This document shows positions 20,253 through 20,385 of a DNA stretch of 20,385 bases, piece after piece. Numbering within the stretch: the stretch's first letter is position 1; each line of letters opens with the position of its first letter. Origin of the DNA: DXYV01 sp045543215 (GTDB lineage: Bacteria > Bacillota > Clostridia > Oscillospirales > Oscillospiraceae); NCBI GenBank assembly GCA_045543215.1, contig JAZQMD010000077.1, positions 1 to 20,385 of the forward strand. The letters are read 5' to 3'. Position numbers and translations under genes: made by a program. The notes beneath the pieces were generated by a model. That model made no database searches. It was given only the letters and a program-made list of their open reading frames with translations, and was not told the DNA's origin.

Positions 20253-20385
20253 TTAGTTCCCCTGATGCTCTTCCATTGCCTGTAGACATCTATTATAGTT
20301 CTCTGTTAGAGAAACAAATGCCGCCTTACTACCTCCTGCGTCCGGGTGCATAATTTTTGCCAATCGTTTATATTGCATCTTGACC
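20253..20385 (-). CDS. J-domain (DnaJ-like) protein, C-terminal end only
   Basis: The last 43 codons of a protein that enters from the right edge. YKRLAKIMHPDAGGSKAAFV contains the diagnostic His-Pro-Asp tripeptide after a basic helix, followed by SLTENYNRCL as helix III of the J-domain. Small J-domain proteins are common in Firmicutes phages; they would stimulate the host DnaK, possibly in replication or assembly. The stop is TAA (20253-20255). The start and any N-terminal part lie outside the window; an internal ATG in the fragment (codon 3) is too close to the HPD to give a full J-domain. Another frame is open across its end. Confidence 0.7.
   Translation of the reverse strand, partial: VKMQYKRLAKIMHPDAGGSKAAFVSLTENYNRCLQAMEEHQGN

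Noticed and set aside
1..20385. CRISPR arrays, tRNA genes, insertion sequences, attachment sites
   Set aside because: No direct-repeat/spacer pattern, cloverleaf, transposase or integrase was found on either strand; the repeats present are in-frame protein repeats.

Overview
The window is the late (structural and lysis) region of a tailed, long-tailed (siphovirus-type) phage or prophage of a Gram-positive host. Nearly every gene lies on the minus strand, so the biological order runs from the right edge to the left edge. The gene order matches the Listeria A118-like plan: small and large terminase, SPP1-type portal, minor capsid protein, GP20-type scaffold, coat, connector, three minor capsid proteins, tail tube, chaperone, Gp15, tape measure. 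The phi-LC3-type holin, the strong AGGAGG-type ribosome sites and the gut-Firmicutes style tail-fibre modules point to a Clostridia host, perhaps an Oscillospiraceae-like gut bacterium. The genus is a guess. No integrase, repressor, tRNA or bacterial flanking gene is visible, so prophage versus free phage cannot be decided here.

Right to left on the minus strand: the end of a J-domain protein cut by the edge (20253-20385); a sigma-region-4-like late regulator (19756-20151); a leader with a candidate extended -10 promoter and a 15-bp hairpin (19602-19727); an orphan DNA methyltransferase (18807-19538); terminase small and large subunits; portal; minor capsid protein; scaffold; major capsid; a 43-residue protein; connector; three small neck or minor capsid proteins; tail tube; chaperone and Gp15 (9602-10584). 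After an interruption come the tape measure (6001-8535), a small tail protein, a hub protein with a long glycine-rich C-terminus, a coiled-coil tail fibre, a second receptor-binding-type protein, an unknown 109-residue protein, an M15 endolysin and a holin cut by the left edge (1-136). Most structural genes overlap by 4 bases (ATGA, GTGA or TTGA), consistent with one translationally coupled late operon.

The interruption is the most notable part. Between Gp15 and the tape measure about 1 kb of visibly AT-richer DNA carries two plus-strand genes with their own sigma-A-like promoter and strong terminator. Both encode zinc-ribbon membrane proteins, and the second adds an extracytoplasmic OB-fold of the tRNA_anti-like type. 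This is the layout of a phage 'moron', a gene expressed from the quiescent prophage. Its function is unknown; host-surface change or superinfection exclusion are possibilities.

Other unusual structures are seven exact 60-residue hydrophobic repeats in the tape measure, a run of RxxAExx heptads in the tail fibre, and a glycine-rich C-terminal third fused to the tail hub.
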